Assembly (NCBI GenBank): GCA_029532415.1
Contig: JAQOTA010000022.1
Span: forward strand, 434,001 to 498,000
From: Marasmius tenuissimus
Taxonomy: Eukaryota; Basidiomycota; Agaricomycetes; Agaricales; Marasmiaceae
Length of the DNA stretch: 64,000 nt
Direction of reading: 5' to 3'
This document shows, piece by piece, positions 12,602 through 24,495 of this stretch. The notes under the pieces are model-generated. The model did not search any database and was not told the DNA's origin. It saw only the letters and a program-made list of their open reading frames with translations. Made by a program: the position numbers and the translations under genes. Each line of letters opens with the position of its first letter. Position 1 is the stretch's first letter.

Positions 12602-13288
12602 CTACAAGTTGTTCAAATCCAACGTCTCCCCACAGTTGATTTCCTTCGCATCGAACTCCTGATCGTCCGTAGGCTGCGAAGACACCAAATCATTCGCATA
12701 CCAGATAAGATGGTAGTCGTTCTTCCCCGCCTCTCCGGTAGGATCACCGTAGTTGAGCCGGATTCGCCCTTGGCTCTCCTTGTGGTTGATGCCCACGACA
12801 GCTACGCGCTGTTTACCAGCGGGGACCGTAACGGAGATCATCTGACGGACAGTGGTGGATGTCGACTGGCTCCAGCCACCCTCTCCGCCGATCTTGATAC
12901 CGAAAAGGTTGATCTCAGCTTTATCGGTGTGTTCCCAGGTGTCAGTCCTGGTGACTTCGCCTCCAACGTCGGTAGTGATGTCGGGTGCACCTGGGTTGTC
13001 GCAGTTGGCGACTGGGGTACCGAGCTGGAACCACCTACGGCGGTCGGGGAGGTCACTCTGTTCCAGAAGATTCTTATTAGTGCGGGATCAGGTAGGATGG
13101 TCAGAGAGACATACCTGTTTCTCGAAGGTGCAAGCGTCGGCGTCGCCAATCGGACGACCAGGGCAGTGGTCCAAACCAGCGGGATCAGGTCGGTCAACGT
13201 TCTTTCGGGCCTGGAGGTGAACCTCGGAAGGAGCAGCAGAAACGGCGGCAACTGCCACAGCGAGAGCGACGAAAGAGGTGCAACGCAT
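12602..13288 (-). CDS. Small secreted protein, family A, copy 1
   Basis: Two exons (13288-13115, 13057-12602) encode 209 residues. It starts with a signal peptide (VALAVAVAAVSAAP). The mature part opens with the family signature RKNVDRPDPAGLDHCPG, followed by DLPDRRRWFQLGTPVANC, a Thr/Ser-rich beta-type middle, VTVPAGKQRVAVVGINH, and the shared C-terminal signature RIRLNYGDPTGEAGKNDYH. Four conserved cysteines suggest two disulfides. It is divergent from B1. TTTTATA at 13356-13362 is a TATA box read on this strand. The alternating polar/Thr-rich middle and VTVP.GK motif recall ETX/MTX2-type beta-rich secreted proteins, but that is a weak inference; function unknown. Nearly the same protein is encoded at 30043 and 44317. 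Confidence 0.85.
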
Positions 13289-14006
13289 GATGGCTAAACT
13301 CAGAATCTTGGGAAGACTAGGGAGTGTTGTTCCAAACTGCAGAAAGGTGACCATCTTTTATACGCTTTCGGTCTACCGCTAATTCTCTTTGAAACCAGAA
13401 CGGCACTCATTCGCACCTGCTGTACCTTTTCTCTGTCAGAGACCGGGAATGCATGCTTGGCATGACTTCATCAGAGCTCAAGAATCAATCCTCTGAGGTC
13501 ACTTCACCCACTCATCGGCTCCGAATCAGTAGTATGGACCTGATACTCGAGACTGGGTAAGTATTGTCCTGTAGAGACGAGTATACCAAATCACGGCGGC
13601 GTTGTGGATACTACATTGATTTCGTTCTAGCCGCCGGACGCTTATGTTCAGTTTTGAGTCAGGGGAAACCTGGATATGGCATCGCCGAGACTTTTTCGGG
13701 AAGGTTGTTCGATCCTCCTCGAAATCAGTGATGCACCACATCAGTTTACATGTTTGTGACTGCGACACTCTGGATGGAATTCTAAGTATGAGGTCAGTGG
13801 TTCGAGTCTTGTTTCGTGTATCCTCGCGGACTAGTAATTTTGAGAGTTTGTCACCGCATGGTACCTCGCCAGGACTTCAAGTGCTTACCAACGCATAGAG
13901 GCTCAGAAACTATAAAAACAGGAACTGATCCGAATGCTTTCCTCATCAAGTGCCTCGAGTTCCTCTGATACAACCTTTTTAAACAACCTTTCTCTCCTCA
14001 CTCACG
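13289..14006. promoter_or_regulatory. Bidirectional promoter of pair A1/B1
   Basis: 718 bp between two divergent starts. TATA boxes face outward at 13356-13362 (for A1) and 13911-13918 (for B1). Much of this spacer is recognisably similar to the A3/B3 spacer at 44318-45243, including the stretch after the A start and the block around 13610-13720. A pyrimidine-rich leader (CAACCTTTCTCTCCTCA) precedes the B1 ATG and recurs at B3. Confidence 0.75.
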
Positions 14007-14691
14007 ATGCATTTCTCCACCTTCGTCACCCTCGCTATTGCCGCCCTCAGTGCCTCCGCAGCGACCGTCGAGAAGCGCAAGAACGTCGACCGTCCCGACC
14101 CCGCTGGCCTCCAACACTGCCCTGGCCGTGACCCCGGCGACGCCGATAGATGCACCTTCGAGTCTCAAGAGACCGGTCCCGACTCTATCATCACCCAAAT
14201 CGTCGGAAGCCCCGTCGACAACTGCAAGGGTGGAACCACAGACCTGAAAACCACCATCGGTGGTGACCGTACTGTCTCACAGACGTGGAAGTACGGTGTG
14301 AGTGCTGGGTTCTCTGCCGATGGTGGAGAGGAATTGCCTATTGGGGTGTCGTTCGAGAGCTCGGATACGTGGAGCAACACCGAGGCGAAGACCTTCAGGC
14401 AGAATATCGAGGTTACTATTCAACCTGGGAAGAAGGTGAGACTCTTGTTCCTCGTTTCAGACGCGTCGCTTGAGTTTGATCCGTCGTTGATTGATGTAGG
14501 CTGCGTTGATTGCGAAGATCACTGCGAAGACCTTCTTTGGACGCGTTCGTCTCAACTATGGTGACCCAACGGGGGAGGCTGGCAAGGATGACTACCACTT
14601 TGAGTGGTACAACAATGGAGTGGGTAGTATCCAGCCTACCGACCAGGTCATTTTCGACCAGAAGATCGTCAACTGTGACGAGGACATCTAA
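14007..14691 (+). CDS. Small secreted protein, family B, copy 1
   Basis: Two exons (14007-14435, 14500-14691) encode 206 residues. A signal peptide (FVTLAIAALSASAA) is followed by TVEKR, a Kex2-type dibasic site, and the mature start KNVDRPDPAGLQHCPGRDPG. The centre reads SQTWKYGVSAGFSADGGEE and then a Ser/Thr-rich stretch ending in RQNIEVTIQPGKK. Exon 2 carries KITAKTFFGRVRLNYGDPTG and ends in an acidic Cys-containing tail. It is clearly homologous to family A: same N- and C-terminal signatures, cysteines and overall length. Intron position differs: A has it after the CTFEKQ motif, B after PGKK. Function unknown; secretion is well supported. Confidence 0.85.
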
Positions 14692-15396
14692 GTAGACGAA
14701 ACGAGTTTACGACCAATACTCCAGCATCATTATCTATTTCAATATCTACCAAGCCATGTATTCGGTATTCCTCAGGACCTGTAATAGATGCATATAACTC
14801 GAAAACGTACTTAACCTCATCAAGTAAGGTCAAGTTCGATGGTGTGTTCAAAGTCTTGAAACAGGACTTCCATGAATGTTTTTATTCTGTCTACTGGCAA
14901 TCTGGGTAACGACACAGGAACCTTGTCCCGTTGCTGGGATCTATCACCTCGCACGCCAAGCACGACGAACTCGGATAAGAATTATAACAAGCGCCGGGCC
15001 CTATTCTCCCCTTGGGGCCGAGCCCATCCGAGTCGCGTCTTTTGAGGCTCAAATCGCCACTACGCAACAGCGTTAACCGCGTTTTCTTCCGACGATTTGC
15101 GTCTTTGCTACAATCTCGAACAAAATGCTTTGATGCTCAATCACAACCCGTCAGTATTCAAGGCTTACCGTTCCCAAAATCTGGCCGTGACTTGCCCTAA
15201 ACTCGACTCGACTCGACTCGTCCCGGACGACCAGGTTCTATTCGCAGCCTCCCCTTTCGCCCTGCGTATGATCCTGTAAAAAAAGAACATGTTCAGGCAC
15301 CCGGTCAGAGCGGGCCCGCGATTTGAAAGTCACGGTGGTGATCCGGGTGGTCGAGATGAAGTCGAGAATCGAGATACTGTAAGTGCCAAGTACATT
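14692..15396. other. Intergenic, convergent ends
   Basis: The gap lies between the 3' ends of B1 and D1. Only short unsupported reading frames occur. Four tandem CTCGA units are at 15203-15222, and the 18 bp repeat at 15294. Confidence 0.5.
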
Positions 15397-16219
15397 TCAA
15401 GGTATCTTTGCATTTGGGCCAAGTACTCCCTTGAAGACCCTCCCATTCATAACTAACTCCCAAACTTCTCCGCTATTGTCGTCCGCCTTCACGGTCGCAG
15501 TAGCCGGTAATTCGTCTGCACTGATCCTTCCGCACCCATTGATGTTATACCCACTGTTGAAATCTCCAAACTTGGAAGTATCGGCCTTTCTCTTGACTTG
15601 TAAGTTTCCAAGGTCTGCAATACTGAGGGAAAGCTTCCCAGCAGCGAGGGAGATGTTGATGTTGTCGCTGTTGACGATAACTTTTCCGTCAAAGGTACGT
15701 TTGGTGGTTCGGACCAAGAATCGAGTATTACTGGTGCGGGAGACAACGATGACCCCATCGCGGTTGCAATGCCAATAGATGGATCTGTCAACTTTGGACC
15801 GAATGTAGAACCTGGGGAATATACAAGATGGCAAGTACATGGTCCACTTCTCTTTGCTCGTACAATAGTACTCACCAAGTGTTGCTGATATAGTCTGTAA
15901 TTGGCTCAGGACCGGGCTTGATCAATGGGAAAGCCCTTTCATCGTGGTCGGGCAGAAGCGTGAAAATGACCTTGCCCAAGAACTGCTTCGCCGCAGACGC
16001 GTCGGTAACAGAGTAGGCAATGTTAGCACGAGTGGTGTCGTGCGTGTAGAACTGTGGGGTAACCCGAACGATGCTGTTGCTGTACAAGAGATTGGTGGAG
16101 GTAAAAACGGCACCCCACCATTCGTCGGCGACGACGCGAGTGGCGAAGACGTTCAGATAACGGCACGACCAGTCGTCGTTAATCTGCGAGTGATGTTTAG
16201 AAACAAAGGAAGTCGACAT
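15397..16219 (-). CDS. Family D protein, copy 1 (unrecognised family)
   Basis: Two exons (16219-15876, 15811-15397) give 252 residues. Motifs shared with D2 at 23654: INDDWS.RYL.VFATR, TPQFYTHD, IFTLLPD, EPITDYISN.W at the splice site, FYIRSK...YWHC, and NSGE.WELVMNGRV near the end. There is no signal peptide or transmembrane helix. The family is not recognised; the alternating aromatic pattern suggests a beta-rich fold. Oddity: D2 begins with a short exon (ATG to AYAKN). At the matching place here (16230-16262) the coding sequence is preserved but its ATG is replaced. An ATG at 16219, inside what is intron 1 of D2, is open in frame instead. Either the start moved or this copy is damaged. Confidence 0.65.
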
Positions 16220-18116
16220 AGTGTATTACATACATTTTTGGCATAGGCGTAGAAAAGGTTGCTTAATCTATTCGTTAGTTGTGAGGTGAGGTGGCTGAGT
16301 ATCAAAGGGATCTGGGTTTTGAGCTGGCCATTCAGTCTTCGCAGAGGGTTTATGTACCTCTCGAGTTGATAGCAATCTCAAAGACTACCCAGTGATATCC
16401 TCCCACGGTAACGAGTAGCAGAGCGTCCGAAGAGGCGACTCCAAAGTAAACATGCAAGGTGTCAGTTACGTCGACAGCACCTGGTCTATCCCGGCCACCC
16501 AACCCCACTTGGGATGTCGATCCACGAAAAATGATGAGCGAAGCGTATTCCTGTTGAGACCGGATCACAAGACTCGAGGGCGGTTATTCAGGTTTGTTTA
16601 GAGGCCGAACGTTGAGTGGGGGGAGCAATCTGTTGACAGTGGGCAGCTTGCGTTGACGATTGCTGGGCGCTGTCCTCAGTTTTTCCTAGTCCGTCCTTCT
16701 TCGAAATGGTCCGACATCCATCTAAGGTTATAGTCGTTGAATTTGAGTGGTGGGGCCGGGATTGATCGACTTGTTCAAGCCGTCAGGGAAAAGCATCGAT
16801 TCCAAAGTGGTTGTGATGGTTTAGTTGTAGACGCACAGACTTGGAGAGAATTACAAACAAAGATTAACCCCGATGGCGATGTTTTGGAAGCCGTCGAACT
16901 TGACGTCCAAGCAGAGAACCCTTGTGCCACTTCATATCGCGAGCTTGGGTGACTAGCGACCCACGATGAAGGGGGATCGGTCAAATTTGTGGATCGGTCA
17001 GGCGGAGTGAGAAAGTACAAAAAATTCGCAAAGCTTGATAGTTGATGGTCTGATACGAATTTTTTCATGGGCGAGAGCATATGTAAGACTTGAAAAGAAG
17101 GCCAGAAGTCGTGCCCACGAAGGTCTTGAAAGGAGAAAGTATGTCGAGATCAACTGGCCACGACCGCAGTAATTCGATCGCCTCTTTGACGGGATTGCAT
17201 TGTCGACGCATTCCTGTACAATTTTCTAAATGGGCGGCATGAAATTTCGTACCATCTGCCACAAATTGCCTCTCAACTGATTTGTCAAGAGATGGTTTTT
17301 CGCAAGTTTGCATCAGGGCGAGTAGCTCATCTGGAAGCCCGAGCGACGCAGTGTTGAGGATCTTGTGACGCTTTCGGATATACTATCTTCGTGCCCCACT
17401 TTGAGTCACCTCCTTCCCAGGTTCCTTTACTACGAGCCTTTTTCGTAATATCGAGAGCGCTGAAGCCGTTGGAGTGGTAGTGCATCGCGGGTTGGTACGT
17501 ATCATGCCTTGCGTAGAAAAAAGCAGTCCATACTATAGCAACAGAAAGTATGATGACAGAAGCTTTGGGAGCCAGATGATGAATCGGCGAAGGACATGAG
17601 GGGATGAGCGCAGTGTGCACCGCTGCTGCGCACTCACGTCGCGACCACCAGAATCATCGTGGGAACCTGCGGGCCGCAAGCGGTCCGTTGCCCTGTGGCA
17701 CCTCACTCATGCAGACATGTGTAGAAACAATCACCGTTCGTTGAGAGCCACGTATCGCCCCGGGGAGCAGCAAGCCATTCTTCAGCAGCTATTCTTATGG
17801 AAAGAGACTCGACGGTTGATACCCCCGAAGAAAACTCGTGTGGAACCAGTCATCTCCCAAAGTTCCCCCGAAATCCTTATTCATGTTATGATCAAATATA
17901 TTGAACACAGGCGCACTGGTTCTATTGCCGTTGTTCACCAATTTAAGGTCGAAAAACTGAGGTCTCAGCTTTCTCATTACAGATCCACAAAAAGAATAGA
18001 ATCAATCCATAAACATAACCCTGTAAACATAACCTTGTATAGTATATACTCATAGTATAAAAACCGACTCAACAGAAACTGTTGCCGAGTCGCTTGGGGA
18101 ACTTGGGATAACACCC
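16220..18116. other. Gene-poor gap with unsupported reading frames
   Basis: Minus-strand frames at 17327-17620 (one hydrophobic segment, SVIILSVAIVWTAFFYA), 17065-17313 and 16775-17080 follow one another and could be exons of an unknown gene or its remains. I could not join them with convincing splice sites. No recognised domain, and nothing else seen. Confidence 0.3.
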
Positions 18117-19749
18117 TTACTTGAGATGATACCAAGCAGCCGAACCCTTAACAATGACATCCTCCTTGCCACCGAAGCCGTCTTCAGAAGAGGCATTGGT
18201 TGCAACCTCATCCGTCATTATCCAGTTCTTGTCGATGTCGTCATCCGAGAATGGGGTACCAGCGACACCAGCGACAGCAGGCCTGGAGCCCTTGATTGCG
18301 TTAACGACAGTGTTGAACATGGTCTTGTGCAAATCGTTGCCACTCTGCCCGGGCTTGGAAATTCCAATCGTGCGGTAGAAATTCTTGTCCTGGTAGGCAA
18401 GTTCAGTTTGTGCGAAAGGTCCATGCTACCATAATATGGATGGACTTACGTTCTTGACCTCGGTGTAAGTATACTTGTTCTCTGCGCAAGTCTTTGCGAT
18501 GGAGGTGAACGTCGCACCAACAACAGCGAGACCGACGGTAGCTTGCCAGTTCAAGCGGCACCTGAAGTTAATGTTGATCGAAGGAGGGCTGGCGGACTCG
18601 GCGAGATTGGAGACCGTCTTCGAAAGTTTAATCAATTGAGTGACAGCGTAACCCCCCTGTAGAGTCGAGTGGTCAGATTGGTACCGGAGAGAAGCCACTG
18701 ATCTATTGTAGTCCAGACTCACTTGCGGGGTCTCCGCGAAGGCGAAGCTTGTGAGAGCTGTGTACGAAGTAGAAAAGGTTATCTGACGTCGCTCGAGTAC
18801 TCTGCGGTAGTTCACTCACGAGCCAACTGAGCGAGATCGCCCGTCCAGACTGGCGTCATGGACGCGAGGTCGGCAGTTATAAAGTCACTCTCTGGTTGTG
18901 TCATCAGTCAACTGGGCACTTCCGAGCTCCTGGCAAGTGGAGAAAACTCACCCTTATAGCCGAGGTTCACATACATCTTCAGTTTGGGCTGGAACTTGGC
19001 TTCAGCAGTGAGGTTCTCGCTGCACAGAAGTTAGTCCAAATGCGGGGCTCTTTGAGTTACGCCCACTTACCCGACCTTCCACAGAAAACTGGGCTCCAGA
19101 GTGCTGAACCCGCCCTGACCATCCTTCACAGTTCCTGGAATGGTAGAGCCGCCGATGGGTATGGCTTTGTCGCCGACTTGTAGGCTAAGACTCACCGACG
19201 GCAATGTTTTGAAAGTATTTAGTCATGTTGGTAGCCCGGATTACGGCTCCAGGGCCACCGCTCGGGTTGGACCAGGTAGGGTTTGATCCGTCGAGAGTGA
19301 GATCAGTGCTCTGGCCGAGCTGTAAATACCAACAGAGTCAGTCTCAGGAGGGCAGGATAGTCAAGATGTTCAACACGGACCGTCATCTCAATCATGGAGC
19401 TCGGCATAACAGTGTTACCATTTGTCTGCGAGGTATGTGAGCATGTATCGTGATGGAGAAAGGGATCCTTTAACCTACCAATTGTGCAACACTGAAGCCC
19501 AATCGATTGGCGTATTCGACGCTAAACTGATTATTGGCTGTCGAACCCGGGGTCGATTTCAGATTGGCCACTCTCCTAAAGGAAGATCATGAATATCGAC
19601 AGCGAGGGAGAGGGAATCACCACCAACCAAGCGACATAGTTCTGGTCCGTGCTGAGCTCCGACTTGGTGGGTGCGTCGAATGTCAAGACAACATTCACAT
19701 CCCTGGTGAGTTTGCCAGGCAGGTAGTTGAAGACAAGAGTACAGTTCAT
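18117..19749 (-). CDS. Ten-exon protein of unrecognised family
   Basis: Starting at the ATG at 19749-19747, about ten short exons joined by 50-70 nt GT..AG introns give a continuous protein of roughly 370 residues, ending VKGSAAWYHLK at 18117. Blocks in order: MNCTLVFNYLPGKLTRDVNV, a middle with NPSGGPGAVIRATNMTKYF, a segment EAKFQPKLKMYVNLGYK, a helical part with QLIKLSKTVSNLAESASPP, and a C-terminal acidic region DDDIDKNWIMTDEVATNA. No signal peptide, and no domain I recognise. The many evenly placed introns with good signals argue for a functional gene rather than chance frames. Function unknown. Confidence 0.7.
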
Positions 19750-22745
19750 TGTTTGTAAGAATGAAGAATGAGGAGACTTGAAGTGATTTACAACTGTGTA
19801 GGGTTGTGCTATTCTTCCCAGAGCAGGGGTTGTCCTTTTATACCTTTCAGGTCGGTCGGATTGGCCAATATTTGGCGATGGCCCCAGGCCACGACTGATC
19901 AGTACTAGGAGTACTTACGTGCGATGCTGCAAGGAAGCGGAGCTACTGTGTACAATGAAGCCGAATTGGAGGTTCTTGAAGCAGGTTCTACGTTGGACAC
20001 GGAATACTTGCCGTTTGGAAAAGTGGCATATCTGGATAGCTCACGCGTACGTTGCATTTTACAATGGTGGGGCATCATCACTCTTTCCGAGCACTGGCTT
20101 GGTACTGGCAGACGGAAATTACTTTTTTTTTCGTAGTTATTCCGTCATAGCTTGGATGTCAGTATATCTGTGGCGGCTTTTTCGACTCCTTTCTGCTCTT
20201 TCACGCACGACGATACTGATCTATCGCTACCTCAGGCCGACAAGTTGTACAATCCATTCACACTGTTATTTGGACGCATTTCAGACATTTATCTAATATT
20301 CAGGAGCCGGTCACGGAAGGAGGATACCATCCTCCATGGTGGTAAGTCAATGGCCCTTCCTTCAGCCTGTCATCGATTCTCGATCAAATCAAGTTCTCAC
20401 GCCTTCGTATCTTGAGTCTTGACTACTCTCAACAGTTCCTCCTCTCCCTTCAGTTCCTTGTTTTTTCTTCACAGGGGTGTGACTATCTGCAGGCCGAAGT
20501 TCTGACTCTACACCTACAGGAATATCATTCTATCCTACTGTGTGTGGCTCGTGACCATCACGCGAACCGGATTGAAGCCACTACTACTCACCTGATACGA
20601 CGGCCTCAAAACATCATCCATGTGCCAGCATTCATCGTTTTCGGATATCACTGTGGCGTGGCCCGTCATGAAACTTTATGCATTACGCACTGTGCACGTT
20701 ACACGAGACGGTTCGCCACCTTTCGTTGATCTCCTCTTCATCGACTTCCTTCTGACACTTCCCCTCTACAACAGACTTGATGGGGAACCCGAGCAGGCAT
20801 TTGTAACACTTCGGTAGCGACGGCCGCTCTCGAAAAGCAGAATACAGACAACAAAAACGAGAAACTTCAAGGACACGGGTATTCTCCTTACGCAGCTGCC
20901 CTCTTCGCGATACAGCAGCGTGAGCAAGCGCATCCAGTAACATCTGTTTCCGGGCAAGCACCCATCCCGTCAGTCATGAAAAGGCACTCTATTGGCGAGA
21001 ATCCATTCAGGAGCAGCTCGACGTATATCGGGAGTGGAGTAGTGATACCCATAGCTGACTCGGCTCGTCTCCGGCTTGCGAGCCGGCGAGTCGTAAAATC
21101 GGCTCGGCTTAAAGCCCGCGCCAGCTGGCTCGGGCAAAGCCATGGCACGAGCCGAGCTATGAGTAACACTACAGTGAAAGTGGGAACGGGTCTGTCTACG
21201 ATGGGAATGGGACGTTCAGAAGGAGAGAAGGAGGTGCAAATGAAAGTGCTGATGACAATGCCCTTGAGCGTTTGTCGGGTGTCCTCGAGGCTTCTGAATG
21301 ACTCGCCCCTCCCGGGAGGGCGTACGAGCCTCTGGCATAACCTTCAGTCGACCTCATCAGCTATCACCGATAGAATTAGCCCCTTATCACGCAAATTTAC
21401 ACCAAAACCGCTTTCTTACCGATGCCCACCTCGCTTCCCCACATTGTTTCACATATCTAGATGGTTTGTCGCGCCTCACCGCCAACGAGATGTTTGCACC
21501 TCGCTTTGGATTGAGTGGGACTTTCTGACAACGAATCCGTAACTTTGAACATGTGTCCTCGAGCTAAAAATAAACGACTTACTTCCAACTCCAGTATCTA
21601 CTCGCGCGAGCTGTCAACTAGACACGTCGGAAATTGATCGAACTTGAACGTTGTGAGTAGATACGTCGCCACCGGCGGGTGGTCTGTGCACTTATTGATA
21701 CATATTTGGTGACGCCAGCCATTTTCTCATGTACGAGCTCATCGACCCTAAACCAACACCCCCATTATTCCTTTCTTCCTCCCCACCATCATGACCTTGC
21801 CTGTCCCCCTCATAATTCATTCCTCTTCTCATGAACATCCTCAAGGTGTCGTTATACCGGGCTAGGCACGTCTGTATGGCTGGTAGAGCACAATCCAGTT
21901 GGGTGTCCAGGTGCGTATTATCATTAGAGCCACCGTGACTTAGGATCTCGCGATTTGGACCAAACTGACGCATTTTTTCGTGTTTTCAAATACTACATCT
22001 CTCAGTAGATCCGAGGCAGACGACCTAAAGATATCGATGAGCGTCACATATAAGAACCGCCCTACCTAACAACTTTTTTCAACTGTCTTTAGTTCATCGA
22101 AGTTCAAACACAATGCGACCTCTATGAAGCCAGACAAGGCATGTCGGCAGCCGATTCCCTATGACAATCGACTCACAGTTCTATTCCCAGGGTTTGCCAC
22201 AATACTCGACACAAGTAGGATACACACGCGTGCCTTTTGGTGATCGGATTGCGGTAAGTCTTTGCTTGTTCTTTACCCCTGCCATGTGTTGACTTTCCAT
22301 CCTAAGCACGAGGCTCGTAGGGTGGAAGTAGGGAGGCGCTCACCAGGTAGTTGACCGGGCAATGGTTCCGGTCAACGGTTTTCCTGGGGTCAGACTCTAG
22401 AATTTCTATCCTACGTTACTTAGGTTGACGTGTATTTTCCACAGTACATACGCAAATTGTATTCATTCCCTGGACAAAAACGAACGATATGCTACAATAT
22501 GAACGATCCCGCTGCGGGCAAATGTGTGTCATTTCATAGCTTCATTTAGGTCGAAAAAGTCCAGACTTAATCCCCAATGACGCCCCATAGTCCCGAAAAC
22601 GCGCGGATTAGGAAATTTCTTGCGCTTTTTGGGACTATTCCCGACTGGTCTAAAAGAGTCCCCATCATAGAAATCCGACTGGGCTTCGTATATTATACTT
22701 CGGGGTCATCGCTTGTTGAAAAACACGCGAAGTCCTGGTAAAGAT
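19750..22745. other. Intergenic, 3 kb, one MITE-like element
   Basis: Short frames on both strands show no domain or splice structure I can support. The only structured part is the inverted-repeat element at 21039-21172. Confidence 0.45.
21039..21172. mobile_element. Short palindromic MITE-like element
   Basis: The 134 bp segment has terminal inverted repeats: GTAGTGATACCCATAGCT at the left and the complement of GTAGTGTTACTCATAGCT at the right. Both run inward into GGCTCG-rich sequence. The core holds nested CGAGCC/GGCTCG hairpins. AGTGGA and AGTGAA flank the two ends and may be remains of a target duplication. No coding capacity. Confidence 0.6.
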
Positions 22746-23490
22746 TCACCAACACCAGCGGAATCTTGTGTAGTTTCGATGTCCCGACCAAGGCCTGGAT
22801 ACAAGGTGCCGAGAGCACCAGAAACAGGAGCACGCGATGGCGTTGTCGATGAGCCCTATTAGCATCCGATTGTACACCAGCTGCATGGAGCCGTCGATAG
22901 CGACATCGATGAACCTATACGAAGATAGCCTCGGATTGTCAGATATGTAGAGATTGAAGAATTCGGCGGTCTTTGATTCATCTTTACCAGGGCCGCTACG
23001 AAAGTCTCTACGCAACATATCCATGCCTCGCTTTATCCCTCCCTGTCCACCCATGAAATGATCTAAATTGTTCATTGCTTCACTAATTTGGGAAACGCCT
23101 GCCTCATCGATACGGAATCGATCAAAGAGGTCGCTGCCATTGTCGGGTATATATCGTATCTTCTTGACGAGGATGTGTGTCTTCCCCCTGTTGAGATCGC
23201 AATGCACATACCCAAGACGTGGAGAGAGGCAGTATCACCATCAAAGCCAGAGTTTTCGAAACGATTAGAGTCTTCGATGCAACGAACGTCATCGCTCCAA
23301 TTGGCATTGGGGTCACGATCTTCGGTTTGCCTAGCTTTAGGATCTCTGAAGGAGACAAGGCTTCGCTATGCACAAGGCATGAGACGCAATGAAGAACTGG
23401 GGCGAGAACAAAGGTACACACTGCGGCTCGGCATCTGACACCTCCCCCTTTCAATGTAACACCCTCGCGTACTTCGACCTTCAAGTTCAA
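22746..23490 (-). other. Unrecognised coding remnant or gene
   Basis: A 150-codon frame (22746-23207) reads smoothly (FRIDEAGVSQISEAMNNLDH, AEFFNLYISDNPRLSSYRF). An upstream stretch in another frame also looks protein-like (WSDDVRCIEDSNRFENSGFD). They could be exons of one gene or pieces of a decayed gene. No clear start codon and no recognised family. Confidence 0.35.
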
Positions 23491-23653
23491 GCTTCAAGCC
23501 CGACAGAAACTTAAAGCCCATCGGCAAAACTAGAGGTCAGAAGGATCACCCCAGTCCGGCTAAATCAAACGACAAAGTATTTGGTCAGAGCACTTACCAC
23601 AAACTCACTACTTATTTCGGATGTACATAGGATGCACTAGCAGGGATGACTCC

Positions 23654-24495
23654 TCACTCATACACCCTTCCATTCATCACCAACTCCCAAGCCTCCCCAC
23701 TGTTGTCGTTTACTTTCACGATCGCATTGTCCGGCAGCCCATCCACAATGATCCATCCGTTCCCATTGATGCTGTACCCGTCGAGGAAATCTCCAAACTT
23801 GAACTTATCGGCCTTCGGCGACGCTTGCAAGTTTCCGGCGTCGGTAACATGAACGGAAAGCTTTCCGCTGGCGAGGGATAAAGTGATGTCGTCGGGGTTA
23901 ATCATGACCTTTCCGTCGAACGAATGATCAGTGTTTCGGACGAGGAATCGGGTGCTGTTGGTACGAGAGGCAACGATGGTGCCCTTGTTGTTGCAATGCC
24001 AATAGACGGATCTGTCGCCTTTAGAACGGATGTAGAACCTGGATTTTTACAGTTTGAGTACCCAATGGACTCGATGAGCTGCTCAAGTGGTGATACTCAC
24101 CAAGAGTTACTGATATAGTCGGTGATGGGCTCAGGACTGGGCTGAATCAACTGGAAGGCCCTTCCATCACGGTCGGGCAAAAGCGTGAAAATGACCGTGC
24201 CAAGGAATTTCTTCGCTACAGACGCGTCGTTGATCGAGTAGGCAATATTAGCACGGCTGGGGTCGTGCGTGTAGAACTGGGGAGTGACCCGAACGACGGT
24301 GCCACTGTACGCAGTGTTAGAAGAGGTGGAAACGGCACGCCACCATTCGTCGGCGACGGCGCGAGTGGCGAAGACGATCAGGTAACGCCACGACCAGTCG
24401 TCGTTGATCTGCGGTAGTCGTCAGACAGGAACGAGAAACGAGTCATGTCGATGGTCACATACGTTTTTTGCGTACGCGTAGAAAAGGCTAGACAT
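23654..24495 (-). CDS. Family D protein, copy 2 (unrecognised family)
   Basis: Three exons (24495-24463, 24408-24101, 24038-23654) give 241 residues. The first exon encodes MSSLFYAYAKN and the second begins INDDWSWRYLIVFATRAVAD. The protein is about two thirds identical by eye to D1 along its whole length, including RVTPQFYTHD, VIFTLLPDRDGRAF and NSGEAWELVMNGRVYE. The second intron is at the same site as in D1. D2 stops directly after the GRV motif, whereas D1 has about 13 more residues. It has a normal start exon, so it is the better guide to the family. No signal peptide is seen. Function unknown. Confidence 0.75.

Larger units (their letters stand above)
11947..15311. repeat. 18-bp direct repeats flanking the A1/B1 pair
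   Basis: CAGGCACCCGGTCAGAGC is present at 11947-11964 and 15294-15311 in the same orientation, about 0.6 kb outside each end of the A1/B1 pair. No longer flanking identity is obvious. It may be a remnant of duplication or a dispersed repeat. Confidence 0.45.

Noticed and set aside
12710..13297. Long frames antisense to A and B genes (also at 29915-30751 and 43740-44249)
   Set aside because: They are shadows caused by codon bias of the real genes; their sequence changes follow the sense frame.
17615..18055. 146-codon plus-strand frame
   Set aside because: No motif, low-complexity basic composition, no exon partners; treated as chance.
20976..21542. 188-codon plus-strand frame
   Set aside because: It runs through the palindromic MITE-like element and has no domain.
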